Shown: positions 4,902 through 7,728 of the stretch, piece after piece
Layout: every line of letters starts with the position of its first letter
Numbering within the stretch: position 1 is the first letter of the stretch
From: an uncultured Clostridia bacterium
Lineage (GTDB): Bacteria > Bacillota > Clostridia > Christensenellales > UBA1242
DNA: 7,728 bases
Direction of reading: 5' to 3'
Assembly: GCA_937911885.1 (NCBI GenBank)
Contig: CALDPW010000067.1
Location: 1-7,728, forward strand
Program-made: the position numbers and the translations under genes
Notes under the pieces: generated by a model
The model's database searches: none
What the model saw: the letters and a program-made list of their open reading frames with translations, nothing else
What the model was told of the DNA's origin: nothing

Positions 4902-5972
4902 ATGTTAGACAAATTAAAAACCTATAAAGATAAATACGAACAAATTGGTGCCGAACTTGTTAAACCAGAAGTTATTTCGGATAACAAACGCTATAAACAA
5001 CTTAGTCAAGAGTATAGCCAAATAATGCCAATTGCTGAATGTTATGATAAATATTATAAATTAGTTAATGATATTGAACTTGCCGAAGATTTAATTAAAA
5101 CCGAAAAAGATAGCGAAATGGTTGAAATGCTTTATGCTGAAGTTAAAGAAAACAAAGCTAAGCTAGAAGCATTAACAGATGAAGCTAAGGTTTTATTGTT
5201 ACCACCAGATGTTAACGACGAAAAGAACGTTATTATTGAAATTAGAGGTGGCGCAGGTGGTGAGGAAGCAAGCTTGTTTGGTCAAGTGTTGTTTAGAATG
5301 TATACTCGCTATGCTGAACGTAACAGATGGAAGGTTGAAATTATTGATTTAAATGAAACCGAACTTGGTGGTATTAAGGAAGCAAGCTTTTTAATTAAAG
5401 GAAATGGTGCATATCGTCGTTTAAAATATGAAAGCGGCGTGCATCGTGTTCAACGTGTGCCAGAAACTGAAAGTCAAGGCCGTATTCACACATCAACAAC
5501 AACTGTTGCAGTATTGCCAGAACAAGAAGATATTGATATTGAAATTAATGAAAAAGATTTAAAAATTGATACATATCGTAGTTCGGGTGCTGGTGGACAA
5601 CACGTTAACAAAACCGATAGTGCAATAAGAATTACTCACTTGCCAACAGGAATGGTTGTTAGTTGTCAAGACGAACGTAGCCAAATAAAAAACCGTGAAA
5701 GAGCAATGAGTATTTTAAAAAGCAAGTTATATGATTTTTATCAAACACAAGCAGATGAAGAATATGCTCAAAACCGTAAAACTCAAGTAGGAACTGGTGA
5801 TAGAAGCGAGCGTATTAGAACATATAACTATCCACAAAGCAGATTAACCGATCATAGGATTAATTATACAATTTATAATTTAGAAGCTTTTTTAGATGGT
5901 GATTTAGACGATTTGATTGATAGTTTATCAATGGCTGATCAAAAAGCAAAACTTGAAGCTCAAAATATTTAA
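4902..5972 (+). CDS. prfA: Peptide chain release factor 1 (RF1)
   Basis: RF1 reads UAA and UAG in the ribosomal A site and triggers release of the finished peptide. The 356-residue length is standard. An N-terminal coiled-coil-like domain (1-100) leads to RGGAGGEEA (115-123); the codon-reading tripeptide is PET (187-189) within RVPETESQGRIH, the P-x-T type that marks RF1 rather than the SPF of RF2. The catalytic loop is GAGGQHVNKTDSA (229-241), with GGQ at 231-233; Q233 is the PrmC target. The tail contains RIRTYNYPQSRLTDHRI, characteristic of class-I factors. AAAGGA (4890-4895), inside the end of prmC, is the ribosome site six bases before the ATG. All seven stop codons visible in this window are TAA or TAG, i.e. 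RF1-readable. Confidence 0.98.
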   Translation: MLDKLKTYKDKYEQIGAELVKPEVISDNKRYKQLSQEYSQIMPIAECYDKYYKLVNDIELAEDLIKTEKDSEMVEMLYAEVKENKAKLEALTDEAKVLLLPPDVNDEKNVIIEIRGGAGGEEASLFGQVLFRMYTRYAERNRWKVEIIDLNETELGGIKEASFLIKGNGAYRRLKYESGVHRVQRVPETESQGRIHTSTTTVAVLPEQEDIDIEINEKDLKIDTYRSSGAGGQHVNKTDSAIRITHLPTGMVVSCQDERSQIKNRERAMSILKSKLYDFYQTQADEEYAQNRKTQVGTGDRSERIRTYNYPQSRLTDHRINYTIYNLEAFLDGDLDDLIDSLSMADQKAKLEAQNI

Positions 5973-5983
5973 TTTAGTTTATT

Positions 5984-6829
5984 ATGGATATTAAAGAACA
6001 ATTAGATAATTTAATAGAAAAAAATAAAAATTGTTTTACATTTGCAAATTTAACCAACGAAACAATAAAACTTGCAAATGACCTTTTGCATGACCAAGTT
6101 AAAACTGAAACAATGTTTATTACTGAGGGGATGTGGTCGTATCCATATATAAAACAAAACAATATACCTATTAATGCAATAATAATTAATCCTGAAAGCA
6201 TAAAATCGCAAATGGGATTAGATTTAATTAAAGAAAACTTAAATAAAACACCAATATTTGTTATTAGTCAAAAAGTTTTAACAAAATTATCAAACAGAAA
6301 TGATGATAATGGTGTTTATATTATTGGAAATTTGCCAAATTATAATTTTGATGATATTTATAAAAAAGAAAAATGTATAATTTGTGTTTTAGATGGTATA
6401 GAAAAACCAGGAAATATTGGAACCGTGTTACGAACCAGTGATGCAACTCAAATTGATGGTGTTGTGTTGGTTAACAGAAGGGCAAAATTAACAAACACAA
6501 AAACAGTTAAGGGTAGCATGGGTGCAATGTTTAGTGTTCCAACAAAAACCTATGATAGCACCGAGGATTTGATTGCTGATTTGAAGAAAAATGGATTTAG
6601 TATTTATTTAGCAGATACTCGTGCTGAATCAGACTATTTTAATTTTAAATATGATAATAAAGTAGCCCTTGTTATGGGAAGTGAACGTTATGGCATTAGT
6701 AAAAGTTGGTATGGGCTAAGCCCCATACTACTAAAATTAAAAATGCTAGGACAGTGCGATTCTCTTAATGTTGGGGTTGCAACCAGCATTTTCTTATATG
6801 ATATTAAAATGAAACAAATAGGAGAATAA
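5984..6829 (+). CDS. SpoU/TrmH-family RNA 2'-O-ribose methyltransferase
   Basis: This SPOUT-fold enzyme should transfer a methyl group from S-adenosylmethionine to a ribose 2'-OH in rRNA or tRNA; the target nucleotide cannot be told from sequence. The 281 residues contain all three family motifs: motif 1 LDGIEKPGNIGTVLRTSDA (136-154; N144 and R150 are the conserved pair), motif 2 MGSERYG (231-237), and motif 3 MLGQCDSLNVGVATSIFLYD (254-273), which forms the knot and SAM pocket. The N-terminal 110 residues (FITEGMWSYPYI, then FVISQKVLTKLS) resemble the substrate-binding domain of RlmB/TrmH-like enzymes. It starts 11 bases after the prfA stop without a recognisable Shine-Dalgarno, suggesting coupling to prfA termination, and ends two bases before trpS. 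Catalytic residues appear intact. Candidates include RlmB- or TrmH-like activity, but no symbol is assigned. Confidence 0.9.
   Translation: MDIKEQLDNLIEKNKNCFTFANLTNETIKLANDLLHDQVKTETMFITEGMWSYPYIKQNNIPINAIIINPESIKSQMGLDLIKENLNKTPIFVISQKVLTKLSNRNDDNGVYIIGNLPNYNFDDIYKKEKCIICVLDGIEKPGNIGTVLRTSDATQIDGVVLVNRRAKLTNTKTVKGSMGAMFSVPTKTYDSTEDLIADLKKNGFSIYLADTRAESDYFNFKYDNKVALVMGSERYGISKSWYGLSPILLKLKMLGQCDSLNVGVATSIFLYDIKMKQIGE
6820..6824 (+). promoter_or_regulatory. Shine-Dalgarno of trpS
   Basis: AGGAG, inside the last codons of the upstream methyltransferase gene, lies seven bases before the trpS ATG. It supports that start and translation from the shared operon message; no T-box leader precedes the gene. 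Confidence 0.8.
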
Positions 6830-6831
6830 TA

Positions 6832-7728
6832 ATGAAAAACATAATTTTAACAGGTGATCGTCCAACCGGAAGATTACACATTGGTCATTATGTTGGTAGT
6901 CTTAAAAACCGTGTTGCTATTCAAAATGAAGGTAATTACGATGAAATGTATGTTATGATAGCCGATGCTCAAGCTTTGGGCGATAATCATGATAATATTG
7001 AAAAAATTAGAAACAACATTTTAGAAGTTGCAATTGATTATTTATCATGTGGAATTGATCCATCAAAGGTTACAATTTTTATTCAAAGTGAAATACCTGA
7101 ATTAACAGAATTAACCTTTTATTACATGAACTTGGTTACTTTAAGTAGATTAACACGTAATCCGACTGTTAAGGAAGAAATTAAATTACGTAACTTTGAA
7201 ACAAGTTTGCCAGTTGGCTTTGTGTGTTATCCAATTAGCCAAGCAGCTGATATAACAGCTTTTGGCGCAAATATTGTTCCTGTTGGCGATGATCAATTAC
7301 CAATGATTGAACAAACAAGAGAAATTGTTAGAAGCTTTAATTCGCTATATGGTGAAACCTTGGTTGAACCAAAAGCTGTTCTTCCACAAAACGAAGTTTG
7401 TCGTCGTTTGCCAGGAACCGATGGTAATGCTAAAATGAGTAAAAGCTTAGGAAATTGTATTTATATTTCGGATGATGAGGAAACAGTAAATAAAAAAGTT
7501 ATGGGAATGTATACAGACCCTACTCATATTAAAGTTTCTGATCCAGGAAAATTAGAAGGCAACGTTGTGTTTACTTATTTAGATGCATTTGCCACAGACG
7601 AATTAATTAAAAAATACACACCAGAATACGAAAATTTGCAACAAATTAAGGATCACTATACTCGTGGTGGCTTGGGCGATATGAAGGTGAAGAAGTTCTT
7701 GGCTGCTATCATGCAAGAAGAATTGTCT
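6832..7728 (+). CDS. trpS: Tryptophanyl-tRNA synthetase (3' partial)
   Basis: TrpRS charges tRNA-Trp with tryptophan using ATP. The frame stays open from ATG to the right edge (299 codons), so perhaps 35-45 residues are missing compared with the usual ~335-345. The class-I signatures are present: HIGH at 16-19 within TGDRPTGRLHIGHYVGSL, and KMSKS at 201-205. Tryptophan-pocket and dimer segments are recognisable: ADAQAL (44-49), NPTVKEEIK (110-118), YPISQAADI (133-141), VGDDQLPMIEQTRE (151-164). The TGDRPTG opening and VGDDQ-PMIEQTREI stretch match the TrpRS type common in clostridia and streptococci. It is last of the visible prmC-prfA-methyltransferase-trpS block. No T-box riboswitch or trp attenuator lies in the two-base gap, so regulation would be at operon level. 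Nothing looks broken. Confidence 0.97.
   Translation, partial: MKNIILTGDRPTGRLHIGHYVGSLKNRVAIQNEGNYDEMYVMIADAQALGDNHDNIEKIRNNILEVAIDYLSCGIDPSKVTIFIQSEIPELTELTFYYMNLVTLSRLTRNPTVKEEIKLRNFETSLPVGFVCYPISQAADITAFGANIVPVGDDQLPMIEQTREIVRSFNSLYGETLVEPKAVLPQNEVCRRLPGTDGNAKMSKSLGNCIYISDDEETVNKKVMGMYTDPTHIKVSDPGKLEGNVVFTYLDAFATDELIKKYTPEYENLQQIKDHYTRGGLGDMKVKKFLAAIMQEELS

Noticed and set aside
6709..6728. Seven-base inverted repeat (GTATGGG / CCCATAC, six-base loop) inside the TrmH-family gene.
   Set aside because: No T-tract follows, it lies within a well conserved coding stretch between motifs 2 and 3, and it is short; taken as a coding coincidence.
6825..6840. Possible T-box or trp attenuator before trpS.
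   Set aside because: trpS begins two bases after the preceding stop, leaving no leader, and no T-box-like or tryptophan-rich leader peptide is seen.

Overview
The window looks like ordinary chromosome from a low-GC, probably anaerobic Firmicute of the clostridial type. The evidence is strong AT bias with A/T-ending codons, a spoVG gene, a four-cysteine L31, a tryptophanyl-tRNA synthetase opening with TGDRPTGRLHIGHY, cysteine-rich cytosolic enzymes, and sigma-A-like promoters and hairpin-plus-T-tract terminators. All seven stop codons visible in the window are TAA or TAG; none is TGA. No genus can be assigned from this alone.

Layout. (1) Bases 1-1888 are one open frame entering from the left edge. 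Its first ~50 residues look like the C-terminal tail of the 16S rRNA methyltransferase RsmI. The rest is a GLUG-type, glycine-rich beta-helix surface-protein segment. The two join in frame near base 146-165, and base composition changes there. (2) Bases 1889-1986 hold two back-to-back terminators. (3) spoVG lies on the minus strand (1987-2259) with a TTG start, a strong Shine-Dalgarno and its own promoter. (4) murC (2357-3724) is divergent from spoVG. (5) rpmE (3817-4023) has a near-consensus promoter and its own terminator. (6) prmC, prfA, a SpoU/TrmH-family RNA methyltransferase and trpS (cut by the right edge) follow with gaps of 2, 11 and 2 bases and look like one operon.

How the genes fit together. 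The right half is devoted to translation: ribosomal protein L31, release factor 1, the methyltransferase that modifies its GGQ glutamine, a probable rRNA/tRNA 2'-O-methyltransferase and a tRNA synthetase. MurC is the UDP-MurNAc:L-alanine ligase of peptidoglycan synthesis, and SpoVG is a small nucleic-acid-binding regulator often found near murC in clostridia.

I found no CRISPR array, transposase, phage gene, RNA gene or recognisable new system. The points most worth checking are the chimeric first ORF (assembly artefact or real rearrangement) and the SD-less starts of murC and prmC. Each of those starts has a -10-like hexamer ending exactly 13 bases upstream, which for prmC falls inside the rpmE terminator stem.
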